Positions 1 through 5,063 of a stretch of 5,063 nucleotides of DNA are shown here, one piece after another. The position numbers and the translations under genes were made by a program. The notes beneath the pieces were generated by a model. The model saw only the letters and a program-made list of their open reading frames with translations. It was not told where the DNA came from and did no database searches. The stretch's first letter is position 1. Each line of letters opens with the position of its first letter. This stretch comes from Rhodospirillaceae bacterium. GTDB taxonomy: Bacteria > Pseudomonadota > Alphaproteobacteria > Thalassobaculales > Thalassobaculaceae. The stretch is from NCBI GenBank assembly GCA_002701455.1, contig NZVJ01000073.1, positions 26,017-31,079 of the forward strand, written 5' to 3'.

Positions 1-1101
1 CTGAATAGGAGAACCTCAAGTCACCAATTCTTATTCGTTAATGGTCGACCTGTTCACGATAAATTACTTTATGGAGCGGTAAGAGGAGCTTATTCAGATT
101 TTCTAGCCTATGACAGACATCCATTTGTCGTGTTATTCCTAGACGCTCCTAAAAGCAGTCTAGACGTCAACGTCCATCCAGCTAAGACAGAGGTTCGTTT
201 TCAAGAACCTGGGCTTGTTCGGGGGCTGATAATCGGCGCCCTAAAAAAAACTCTTGCGGAGGCGGGTTACCGTTCATCATCAACAGTATCTAACGCAGCG
301 CTGGGTATTTTAAACAAGTCGATTTCTACAGTCGCCCTTACCGGGGCAGGCGACCGTAGCCAGTCCCATAAAATAGCTAATTTAGCTGAGAATAGGCACT
401 TTTCATCTACGGCAGCAAGAGACGAAAATAACAATGGATACCTAGACCTGAATTCAGCACCGATGGCACGAACTGATGACCCTACTCACCAATTGTCTGA
501 TGCCTTAAACGAAATGGCGTCGTTTCCCCTAGGCGCAGCTCAGGCACAACTCCATAAAAATTATATAGTTGCGCAAACAAACGAAGGGCTCGTGATTGTC
601 GACCAACATGCGGCTCATGAACGATTAGTTTATGAAAAAATGAAAACTCATTTAAAAAACGGTGAGATAAAGAGACAACTCTTACTAATTCCAGAAGTTG
701 TCGACCTAGAAGACACAAAACTCCAGAGGATATTGGAACATAAGGATGGCTTTGCTCGACTAGGTTTAATACTCGAAGAGTTTGGCGAGGGAGCAATATT
801 AGTTCGCGAGGTTCCTAGTATTTTAGGCGATATAAATGTTAAAAACCTGGTTATAGATATTGCCGACGAACTTGAAGAACTAGGGTCTTCTACAGCACTG
901 GAAGATAAGTTAGGTCATATTTGTGGAACGATAGCTTGTCATTCATCGGTAAGATCGGGTCGACGGCTAAAGATTGAAGAAATGAACGCTCTATTGCGTG
1001 AGATGGAAGAAACTCCTCATTCTGGCCAATGTAATCATGGAAGACCAACTTATGTTGAGCTTAAGCTCAGCGATATCGAAAAACTCTTTGGCCGTCGATA
1101 A
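1..1101 (+). CDS. mutL: DNA mismatch repair protein MutL, C-terminal part (5' end outside window)
   Basis: MutL couples mismatch recognition by MutS to strand incision and excision. The reading frame is open from base 1, so the visible 366 residues are the C-terminal portion. Residues 1-80 are the end of the GHKL-ATPase transducer domain, with DVNVHPAKTEVRF at 55-67; K62 corresponds to the ATP-contacting Lys307 of E. coli MutL, so about 245 residues are missing and the full protein would be near 610 aa, the usual size. Residues about 85-170 are a poorly conserved polar linker. The C-terminal dimerisation/endonuclease domain follows. It has DQHAAHERLVYE at 201-212, which fits the DQHA(X)2E(X)4E metal-binding endonuclease motif, a QLLLIP beta-clamp-binding-like motif at 226-231, ACHSSVRSG at 312-320 and CNHGRP at 344-349. 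The protein is therefore expected to nick DNA itself, as in bacteria lacking MutH. It ends in FGRR, the tail I associate with alphaproteobacterial MutL. Confidence 0.96.
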   Translation: MNRRTSSHQFLFVNGRPVHDKLLYGAVRGAYSDFLAYDRHPFVVLFLDAPKSSLDVNVHPAKTEVRFQEPGLVRGLIIGALKKTLAEAGYRSSSTVSNAALGILNKSISTVALTGAGDRSQSHKIANLAENRHFSSTAARDENNNGYLDLNSAPMARTDDPTHQLSDALNEMASFPLGAAQAQLHKNYIVAQTNEGLVIVDQHAAHERLVYEKMKTHLKNGEIKRQLLLIPEVVDLEDTKLQRILEHKDGFARLGLILEEFGEGAILVREVPSILGDINVKNLVIDIADELEELGSSTALEDKLGHICGTIACHSSVRSGRRLKIEEMNALLREMEETPHSGQCNHGRPTYVELKLSDIEKLFGRR

Positions 1102-1108
1102 CTGTAAC

Positions 1109-1128
1109 TTGGCGTGCTGCCAATTATT
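1109..1128 (+). terminator. Possible weak terminator after mutL
   Basis: Seven bases after the mutL stop, TTGGC (1109-1113) and GCCAA (1119-1123) form a perfect 5-bp stem with a 5-nt loop, followed by TTATT. The stem is short and the tail is not a pure T-run, so termination would be weak. It lies upstream of the predicted leuA leader promoter, where an end of mutL transcription would be expected. Confidence 0.35.
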
Positions 1129-1151
1129 AAAAAAGCTAATACGACATCCGC

Positions 1152-1180
1152 TTGACGATTTTAATCAGTCGCTTTATCCT
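1152..1180 (+). promoter_or_regulatory. Predicted sigma-70-type promoter of the leuA leader transcript
   Basis: A -35 hexamer TTGACG (1152-1157, 5 of 6 consensus bases) and a -10 hexamer TATCCT (1175-1180, 4 of 6) are separated by exactly 17 bp. The usual 7-nt distance from the -10 places the transcription start at A1187, and A1190 is the next purine. A1190 is the A of the leader-peptide ATG, so the transcript would have a 5' untranslated region of 0-3 nt. The position of the promoter, just upstream of a leucine-rich leader and an attenuator, supports the call. The start site is inferred from spacing only. Confidence 0.65.
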
Positions 1181-1189
1181 CCCGCTACT

Positions 1190-1243
1190 ATGGTTGCTAA
1201 TTTTAGAAATCGTCTTTTACGACTTATTATCCCGGTCCTTTAG
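1190..1243 (+). CDS. leuA leader peptide (17 aa, Leu/Ile/Val-rich)
   Basis: This short ORF encodes MVANFRNRLLRLIIPVL. Four of 17 residues are Leu (codons ctt, tta, ctt, ctt), two Ile and two Val, and seven of the last nine are branched-chain residues. Its role would be to sense charged tRNA-Leu: a ribosome stalls on the Leu codons when leucine is scarce and so changes how the downstream RNA folds. There is no Shine-Dalgarno sequence (the preceding bases are CCTCCCGCTACT), but the predicted transcription start coincides with the ATG or lies 3 nt before it, which fits leaderless translation. A comparable arrangement is known for the trpE(G) leader of Sinorhizobium meliloti. The stop codon lies in the loop of the hairpin at 1231-1253. 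The same frame is open further upstream, but those codons precede the predicted promoter. It is too short for homology to help, so the call rests on composition and context. Confidence 0.75.
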   Translation: MVANFRNRLLRLIIPVL

Positions 1244-1302
1244 AGGTACCGGGCTAAAAGGCGTATTAACTTAAAGCTTTTCGCCTACAAACGAAGATTT
1301 TT
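1211..1302 (+). promoter_or_regulatory. Leucine transcription attenuator upstream of leuA
   Basis: Competing pairings were found by eye. (a) CGUCUUUUA (1211-1219), exactly the Arg8-Leu9-Leu10 codons of the leader peptide, pairs over 9 bp (one G-U) with UAAAAGGCG (1255-1263), enclosing a hairpin CCCGGUCCU/AGG-U-ACCGGG (1231-1239 with 1244-1253). (b) GGCUAAAAG (1252-1260) pairs with CUUUUCGCC (1277-1285) with one mismatch; a shifted register AGGCG/CGCCU (1259-1263, 1282-1286) is also possible. (c) UUUUCG (1278-1283) pairs with CGAAGA (1292-1297) next to a U-tract. Pairing (a) leaves (c) free to terminate. A ribosome held on the Leu codons blocks (a), favours (b) and so prevents (c), letting RNA polymerase reach leuA. 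This is the standard logic of ribosome-mediated attenuation. The pairings are seen in the sequence and the switching is inferred. Confidence 0.7.
1273..1302 (+). terminator. Attenuator terminator hairpin before leuA
   Basis: UUUUCG (1278-1283) and CGAAGA (1292-1297) form a 6-bp stem (one G-U) with the 8-nt loop CCUACAAA, directly followed by U5 (1298-1302). Beyond one C-U mismatch, AAAG (1273-1276) can pair into the U-tract, giving the A-tract/U-tract shape of an intrinsic terminator. The stem is GC-poor, so termination may be leaky, as expected for a biosynthetic gene that needs basal expression. It lies 39 bp before the leuA start codon. Confidence 0.55.
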
Positions 1303-1329
1303 CCAAGGGTTTCTATAAATTCGGCCACA

Positions 1330-1333
1330 GGGA
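1330..1333 (+). promoter_or_regulatory. Ribosome binding site of leuA
   Basis: GGGA lies 8 nt upstream of the ATG at 1342 and 17 nt upstream of the next in-frame ATG (Met4, 1351). The spacing selects 1342 as the start. The site is only moderately strong and lies outside the predicted terminator hairpin. Confidence 0.6.
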
Positions 1334-1341
1334 TAATTAAT

Positions 1342-3018
1342 ATGACTCGCATGCCAGCAAACAAGTACCAAGCCTACCCCACGATCCCAATTGCTAACCG
1401 CCAATGGCCCAGCAAAACAATTACTTCTGCTCCTATTTGGTGCAGTGTGGATCTGCGTGACGGCAACCAAGCACTTGTGGACCCCATGGATGGACCGCGA
1501 AAACACCGAATGTTTAAAACACTGGTGGAGATGGGCTTTAAAGAAATTGAAGTGGGGTTCCCTGCTGCATCTGACACTGATTTTAATTTTGTACGAGAAA
1601 TTATTGAGCAAAACCTCATTCCCAACGACGTTACCATTCAAGTACTGACACAAGCCAGGGAAGAATTAATACAACGCACCTGCGAAAGTCTATTGGGGTC
1701 GGAAAATTGTATTGTGCATCTATATAACTCGACCAGCACTCTTCAAAGGCGTGTTGTATTTGAAAGCGATCGAGATGGCGTCAAAGAGATAGCCGTTGAC
1801 GGTGCAAAAATGGTTAGAGACCGTGTCCCAATGCTGGAAAACTCCGGCAGCAATGTGCGACTAGAATACAGCCCGGAAAGCTTCACAGGTACTGAGCTTG
1901 ATTACGCTTTAGAAGTATGTGAGGCCGTGATGGATGTCTGGCAGCCAAATAAAGAAAACCCCACAATAATTAATTTGCCTTCAACAGTCGAAATGGCGAC
2001 GCCAAACATATTTGCAGATCAAATCGAATGGATGCACACAAACTTTCAGAACCGTGAAAACGTAATTCTATCGGTTCATCCACATAACGACCGTGGCACA
2101 GGTGTAGCAGCGGCTGAACTTGCCCAAATGGCTGGTGCAGATCGAGTTGAGGGAACATTATTCGGAAACGGCGAAAGAACTGGCAACGTTGATATTGTTA
2201 CATTGGGACTAAACTTATTTACCCAGGGTGTTGATCCAGATCTCGATTTTTCAAATATCAATTCACTTATGGATACAGCAGTACACTGCAACCAACTTCC
2301 GATCCATGCACGACACCCCTATGCAGGCGAACTTGTTCACACGGCATTCTCGGGCTCCCATCAAGATGCCATCAATAAGGGTATGAAAGCGATGGAAACT
2401 GCCAACAGTCCATTATTTGAGGTTCCGTACCTTCCAATAGATCCAAAGGATATCGGAAGAGACTATGAAGCGATTATCCGCGTAAATAGCCAATCTGGTA
2501 AGGGAGGGGTGTCTTATATTTTAGAAAATGATTACTCCATTCGATTACCTAAGCCAGCGCAAGCTCAGTTCAGCCAAGTTATACAGAAGATAACCGATGA
2601 AACGAGCCAGGAGATCACGCCGGAAGAAATTTGGAAGGCATTCCAATCTACATTCATAGAACAAACGGGTCCTTTTAAGCTGATTTCATTTTCTTCGGAA
2701 GCGGCTTCGCGTTCCAATGATCTTGAACGCATGACTGCGAAAGTTGCTTTCAAAGGTGCAGAATATGAAATAAAGGGAACCGGCAACGGGCCTATAGCAG
2801 CTTTCATTCAGGGTATACGAGATACGTTTGATCTTAAGTTCAGGCTTAAAGATTATACGGAACATACGCGAACGGCAGGTTCAGCATCTGAAGCCGCAGC
2901 CTACATCGAACTTAAAGTGCCCGACGAAAATGGTGCAAGCGTATTTGGGGTTGGGATTGATACTTCAATTACACTCGCCCCCATTAAGGCAGTCATTAGT
3001 GCATTAAACAGGATATAG
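1342..3018 (+). CDS. leuA: 2-isopropylmalate synthase, long (type 2) class
   Basis: This enzyme condenses acetyl-CoA with 2-oxoisovalerate to give 2-isopropylmalate, the committed step of leucine biosynthesis in the cytoplasm. At 558 aa it matches the long class typified by Mycobacterium/Corynebacterium and yeast LeuA rather than the 523-aa E. coli enzyme. Residues about 30-310 form the HMGL-like TIM barrel: DLRDGNQALVDPM starts at 37, with metal ligand D40, and HPHNDRGT at 246-253 (H246, H248) and GNGERTGNVD at 275-284 (N282) supply the others. The linker subdomain has RHPYAGELV and FSGSHQDAINKG, where H340 matches catalytic His379 of the M. tuberculosis enzyme and Y375 probably matches Tyr410. 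Residues about 430-558 are the LeuA_dimer regulatory domain, with GTGNGPIAA at 479-487 and VGIDTSITLAPIKAV at 537-551, the leucine-feedback region. GGGA (1330-1333), 8 nt before ATG 1342, favours this start over Met4. No other leu gene follows. Expression is predicted to be set by the attenuator upstream. Confidence 0.97.
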   Translation: MTRMPANKYQAYPTIPIANRQWPSKTITSAPIWCSVDLRDGNQALVDPMDGPRKHRMFKTLVEMGFKEIEVGFPAASDTDFNFVREIIEQNLIPNDVTIQVLTQAREELIQRTCESLLGSENCIVHLYNSTSTLQRRVVFESDRDGVKEIAVDGAKMVRDRVPMLENSGSNVRLEYSPESFTGTELDYALEVCEAVMDVWQPNKENPTIINLPSTVEMATPNIFADQIEWMHTNFQNRENVILSVHPHNDRGTGVAAAELAQMAGADRVEGTLFGNGERTGNVDIVTLGLNLFTQGVDPDLDFSNINSLMDTAVHCNQLPIHARHPYAGELVHTAFSGSHQDAINKGMKAMETANSPLFEVPYLPIDPKDIGRDYEAIIRVNSQSGKGGVSYILENDYSIRLPKPAQAQFSQVIQKITDETSQEITPEEIWKAFQSTFIEQTGPFKLISFSSEAASRSNDLERMTAKVAFKGAEYEIKGTGNGPIAAFIQGIRDTFDLKFRLKDYTEHTRTAGSASEAAAYIELKVPDENGASVFGVGIDTSITLAPIKAVISALNRI

Positions 3019-3048
3019 ACACAGGATACTTTCGGTTGGTTTTTTCCG

Positions 3049-3666
3049 TTAAGTTGCAGGTTTTGTTTCGAAAAATGCCGGTAATTTATTCCCTTGATCA
3101 GTTAATTTTTTCAACGCTAAAAAGGAGTTAGCGTCGAAGAGGACCGGATGTCGCATGTTTATATAATCAAATGCGCAAATCGATGTAACATCAGCAAGAG
3201 TAAGTCTATCCCCATGCAACCATTCGCTTGTATGTTCTGCTTTACGTTCTAGATCCTCCAGCCCCCAAATAATCTGTTTTTGTAAGTAACTTAACCACTC
3301 GTCACTCACTTTTTCGGGAGAACGACGGGTCTGTTCATAGGATGACGCAACGCCCTTTTCCATAACACCATGTGCGATAGCCACTGTGCGTAAAATGCTT
3401 CGTCGCTCTGAGCCCGTTTTGGGCAGTAAATCTCCATTTTGGTCTTTCAACTCCAATAAGTAATCAATTATTGCAGAGCTATCGATTAGGATCTCACTAT
3501 CATCTAATACTAACGACGGAACCCGACCGAGGGGGTTAAACTTGGCAATATCCTGAATAGAATCGGCAGTCGCTAAAAAACGCTGCTCAAAGTCGATTTT
3601 CAATAGCCTCATTACCGAGGCGACTCGTCTGACAAATGGAGATACATTTCGTCCTATTAAAATCAT
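3049..3666 (-). CDS. Glutathione S-transferase family protein
   Basis: The 205-aa length and layout are those of a cytosolic GST, which conjugates or transfers glutathione to electrophiles; the actual substrate cannot be read from the sequence. Residues 1-77 are the thioredoxin-like domain. NVSPFVRRV at 7-15 has S9 in the place of the catalytic Ser/Cys, GRVPSLVLDD at 47-56 has the invariant cis-proline P50, and DSSAIIDYL at 62-70 carries the Asp/Ser pair that binds the gamma-glutamyl group. Residues about 86-205 are the all-helical C-terminal domain, with LTLADVT at 155-161 forming the conserved T-x-x-D N-capping box of helix 6. TCCT on the + strand at 3674-3677 reads AGGA on this strand, 7 nt before the ATG, which supports the start. 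The gene converges on leuA with 30 bp between the stop codons and is divergent from the 116-aa gene to its right. The subclass was not resolved. Confidence 0.93.
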   Translation of the reverse strand: MILIGRNVSPFVRRVASVMRLLKIDFEQRFLATADSIQDIAKFNPLGRVPSLVLDDSEILIDSSAIIDYLLELKDQNGDLLPKTGSERRSILRTVAIAHGVMEKGVASSYEQTRRSPEKVSDEWLSYLQKQIIWGLEDLERKAEHTSEWLHGDRLTLADVTSICAFDYINMRHPVLFDANSFLALKKLTDQGNKLPAFFETKPAT

Positions 3667-3673
3667 TACTTTT

Positions 3674-3677
3674 TCCT
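3674..3677 (-). promoter_or_regulatory. Ribosome binding site of the GST gene
   Basis: AGGA on the minus strand sits 7 nt upstream of the ATG at 3666, an optimal spacing that confirms the start giving a protein beginning MILIGRN, where the first beta-strand of a GST is expected. Confidence 0.65.
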
Positions 3678-3711
3678 AAATTACAAATTAACAGAAAGAA
3701 TTTGTATTAAA

Positions 3712-3758
3712 ATTCCATAAAAGTGTGTGCATTCGACATAATATTCCAAGAAAGTGTG
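3712..3758. repeat. Tandem 16-bp direct repeat in the divergent intergenic region
   Basis: ATTCCATAAAAGTGTG (3712-3727) and ATTCCAAGAAAGTGTG (3743-3758) match at 14 of 16 positions, and their starts are 31 bp apart, close to three turns of B-DNA. They lie in the 184-bp AT-rich region (3667-3850) between the divergent GST gene and the 116-aa gene, about 45-90 bp upstream of the GST start and 90-140 bp upstream of the other. Position and helical phasing suggest paired binding sites for a transcription factor acting on one or both genes. No known operator was recognised, so this is inference. No confident -35/-10 pair was found in the rest of the region. A 6-bp inverted repeat AACTTT/AAAGTT occurs at 3782-3800. 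Confidence 0.5.
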
Positions 3759-3839
3759 CGTTTTACCACAAAATTGTTGTAAACTTTCAAGATAAAAGTT
3801 AATTTTCTACGGTATTCAGTTTTCGATACGGTGGAATCC

Positions 3840-3843
3840 GGAG
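3840..3843 (+). promoter_or_regulatory. Ribosome binding site of the 116-aa gene
   Basis: GGAG lies 7 nt before the ATG at 3851. This strong, well-spaced site is a main reason to treat the 116-aa ORF as a translated gene rather than a chance frame. Confidence 0.7.
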
Positions 3844-3850
3844 TAATACC

Positions 3851-4201
3851 ATGGATGAAGTCAAAGAAGTAGACACAGATACTAGACAGGGCCTACGCAT
3901 CCTAGCTGATAGTACCAAATTAAAAGGAACAGAGGGCGTGGCGCGCAGGCTTAATAAAGCCGCGGAGAGTGGCACACAAGCTGACTACGATCAGGCTGAA
4001 ACTATCTTTGACTCGCTGCCAGTGGATAAAAGACAGACAATCAAAGTAACTGCAGAGACTAAAGCTGAGACTATTCGCTTGACGAACGAAAAACGAAAAG
4101 AGTCCGCTGGCAAAAAACCAAATCCTGTTGAACCAGCTTTGGATGCGAAAGACGAGCTTGATGCGCTCAAGGAAGAGATGGAACAGGCTCTTAAAGGCTG
4201 A
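3851..4201 (+). CDS. Hypothetical protein, 116 aa, charged, predicted helical
   Basis: I do not recognise this protein. It has a good GGAG ribosome binding site 7 nt before the ATG, and its composition looks like a real soluble protein: rich in Lys, Glu, Asp and Ala, with no cysteine, signal peptide or membrane segment. Residues about 10-80 appear mostly helical (GVARRLNKAAESGTQADYDQ at about 29-48, then a short SLPVDKRQTIKV stretch). Residues about 81-95 are a Lys/Pro-rich linker, and the C-terminal end (DELDALKEEMEQAL, about 101-114) has heptad spacing that suggests a short coiled coil or amphipathic helix. Such a layout would suit a small protein that binds a partner or nucleic acid, but no function is shown. 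Its 3' end overlaps the convergent MFS gene by 11 bp, and it is divergent from the GST gene. Confidence 0.75.
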   Translation: MDEVKEVDTDTRQGLRILADSTKLKGTEGVARRLNKAAESGTQADYDQAETIFDSLPVDKRQTIKVTAETKAETIRLTNEKRKESAGKKPNPVEPALDAKDELDALKEEMEQALKG

Positions 4202-5063
4202 TCTTTTCGGGAACAATTTTCCCCAGTATCAAAATCGCGGAGAGCGATTGGACGAAAAATAGTACGACCAGCCCGGTTCCATATGAATGATAATAATCAA
4301 ACATTTGCCCCAAAAACCACGGACTTATTCCCGCGAAAATATATAAGATAAGATTGACCGCCGCGTAGTTCTTCCCGTAGTTCGCTGAACCGAAGGCTTC
4401 TCTTACAAGCATCGGAGAAAGCATGACAATTGCGCCAACCACTAAACCCGCCACTGCACAACCAATCCAAAGTGAGAATGTCGTATCAGCAAAACTTACA
4501 ATAAGAATGCCTACCCCCTGAAGTGCATAGCAAAACGCTGCTATTTGCGTCACACCAAGAAAACGGCTGGCGTATGCCGTTATTAAACGACCTATGGCTG
4601 CTGATACAGCGACTATCGTAACAGAAATTACCGAGCCGAATTCATTAGTCTGTTGCAGTGCGATTGGTATTTGATGAGCGAGAAAGCCAACCTGACCTGC
4701 TAGCGCCATACCTGCAGCTATTGAAATTCGCCAAAAGACCCTTTTAGTTAACAAGTCTGCCGCAAATACATTCTTAAAATTAGTTTCAGGACCCAACGGG
4801 GTTAATTCGGGTTTGGTAAAAGTTAATATGAAGGCAAGCAAGCTCAAGACGCAAAAAACGATACCTCCCGTCACCAACATGGTCAGAAGAAAACTCATCT
4901 CGCCTATTGCGTACATCATAAGAGCCGGGATTATAGCTCCACCAACACTCGCACCAGTAAGCGACAGTCCCAATGCCCATCCAAAATCTTTTGAGAACCA
5001 TGGCGAAAGCGTTGCGCTAATAGAAGCAGCACCAACTGCTGGGTATGCAAAGCCCATTACTCC
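4191..5063 (-). CDS. Major facilitator superfamily transporter, C-terminal part (5' end outside window)
   Basis: An inner-membrane secondary transporter. The frame stays open to the right edge, so the visible 290 residues lack the start; the first visible Met (5057) falls inside a membrane segment and is unlikely to be the true start. About eight to nine hydrophobic segments can be seen, near residues 1-17, 29-52, 58-82, 110-132, 142-165, 168-190, 195-215, 228-250 and 257-280. The polar stretch TKPELTPLGPETNFKNVF, around 83-100, fits the central cytoplasmic loop between the two six-helix halves, so roughly three helices are missing. The pattern PAVGAASISATLSPWFSKDFGWALGLSLTG (given in words: helix 4, a WF-K loop, then a Gly-rich helix 5) and the FGSANYGKNYAAVN block before the penultimate helices resemble the oxalate/formate antiporter and monocarboxylate-transporter-like MFS group. 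The substrate cannot be told. It converges on the 116-aa gene with an 11-bp 3' overlap. Confidence 0.88.
   Translation of the reverse strand, partial: GVMGFAYPAVGAASISATLSPWFSKDFGWALGLSLTGASVGGAIIPALMMYAIGEMSFLLTMLVTGGIVFCVLSLLAFILTFTKPELTPLGPETNFKNVFAADLLTKRVFWRISIAAGMALAGQVGFLAHQIPIALQQTNEFGSVISVTIVAVSAAIGRLITAYASRFLGVTQIAAFCYALQGVGILIVSFADTTFSLWIGCAVAGLVVGAIVMLSPMLVREAFGSANYGKNYAAVNLILYIFAGISPWFLGQMFDYYHSYGTGLVVLFFVQSLSAILILGKIVPEKISL

Noticed and set aside
482..796. 104-aa antisense frame inside mutL
   Set aside because: It lies wholly opposite the conserved MutL C-terminal domain, and its sequence has no recognisable features.
998..1243. 81-aa frame overlapping the end of mutL and running to the leader peptide stop
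   Set aside because: Its first third is only the second frame of the conserved mutL C-terminus, and it has no ribosome binding site. Only its last 17 codons, after the predicted promoter, make sense as the leucine-rich leader.
1285..1653. Antisense and alternative frames over the start of leuA (also 1374-1637 and 1391-1648)
   Set aside because: They are shadows of the strongly conserved LeuA N-terminus, and one would run through the attenuator.
3040..3045. T6 tract between the convergent leuA and GST genes as a terminator
   Set aside because: No convincing GC-rich stem precedes it. CGG/CCG at 3033-3048 gives only 3 bp around a long loop.
3782..3800. AACTTT-N7-AAAGTT inverted repeat as an operator
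   Set aside because: A perfect but short 6-bp AT-rich palindrome is common by chance in such AT-rich sequence, and it matches no operator I know. It is mentioned only within the repeat entry.
3916..4216. 98-aa antisense frame over the 116-aa gene (3920-4216)
   Set aside because: It is Phe/Ser/Leu-rich, as expected for the complement of a Lys/Glu-rich coding sequence, and has no start signal. The plus-strand gene has a strong ribosome binding site and a protein-like composition.
5055..5063. ATG at 5057 preceded by GGAG as the true start of the MFS gene
   Set aside because: GGAG would be only 2 nt from the ATG, too close to act, and the protein from there would lack the first helices of the MFS fold. 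The frame is open to the window edge, so the gene is called 5'-partial.

Overview
The window looks like ordinary chromosome from an alphaproteobacterium of moderately low GC content. The main support is the C-terminal half of MutL: it ends in the TPHSGQCNHGRPTYVEL block and FGRR tail that I associate with alphaproteobacterial MutL, and it carries the endonuclease motif that gammaproteobacterial MutL lacks. No phage, transposon, CRISPR, rRNA or tRNA signature was seen. The genus cannot be named from the sequence alone.

Layout from left to right. A 5'-truncated mutL runs off the left edge (1-1101, +). A 240-bp gap follows (1102-1341) and holds what appears to be a complete leucine attenuator. 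Its parts are a promoter (TTGACG-N17-TATCCT), a 17-residue leader peptide very rich in Leu/Ile/Val that begins at or within 3 nt of the predicted transcription start, and mutually exclusive RNA hairpins ending in a U-tract. This controls leuA (1342-3018, +), a 558-aa 2-isopropylmalate synthase of the long 'type 2' class with catalytic and leucine-feedback domains. Facing leuA is a glutathione S-transferase-like gene (3049-3666, -). A 184-bp AT-rich divergent region (3667-3850) follows, with a 16-bp tandem direct repeat. It leads to a 116-aa charged protein that I do not recognise (3851-4201, +). The 3' end of that gene overlaps by 11 bp the end of a convergent major-facilitator transporter gene (4191-5063, -), whose 5' end lies beyond the right edge.

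The genes do not form one pathway. mutL is mismatch repair, leuA is the committed step of leucine synthesis, and the GST and MFS genes are stand-alone accessory-type functions. leuA appears to be its own transcription unit. It is inferred to be regulated twice by leucine: by ribosome-mediated attenuation of transcription and by allosteric inhibition of the enzyme. The attenuator with its (nearly) leaderless leader peptide is the most interesting element in the window. The tandem repeat upstream of the unknown 116-aa gene is the second.
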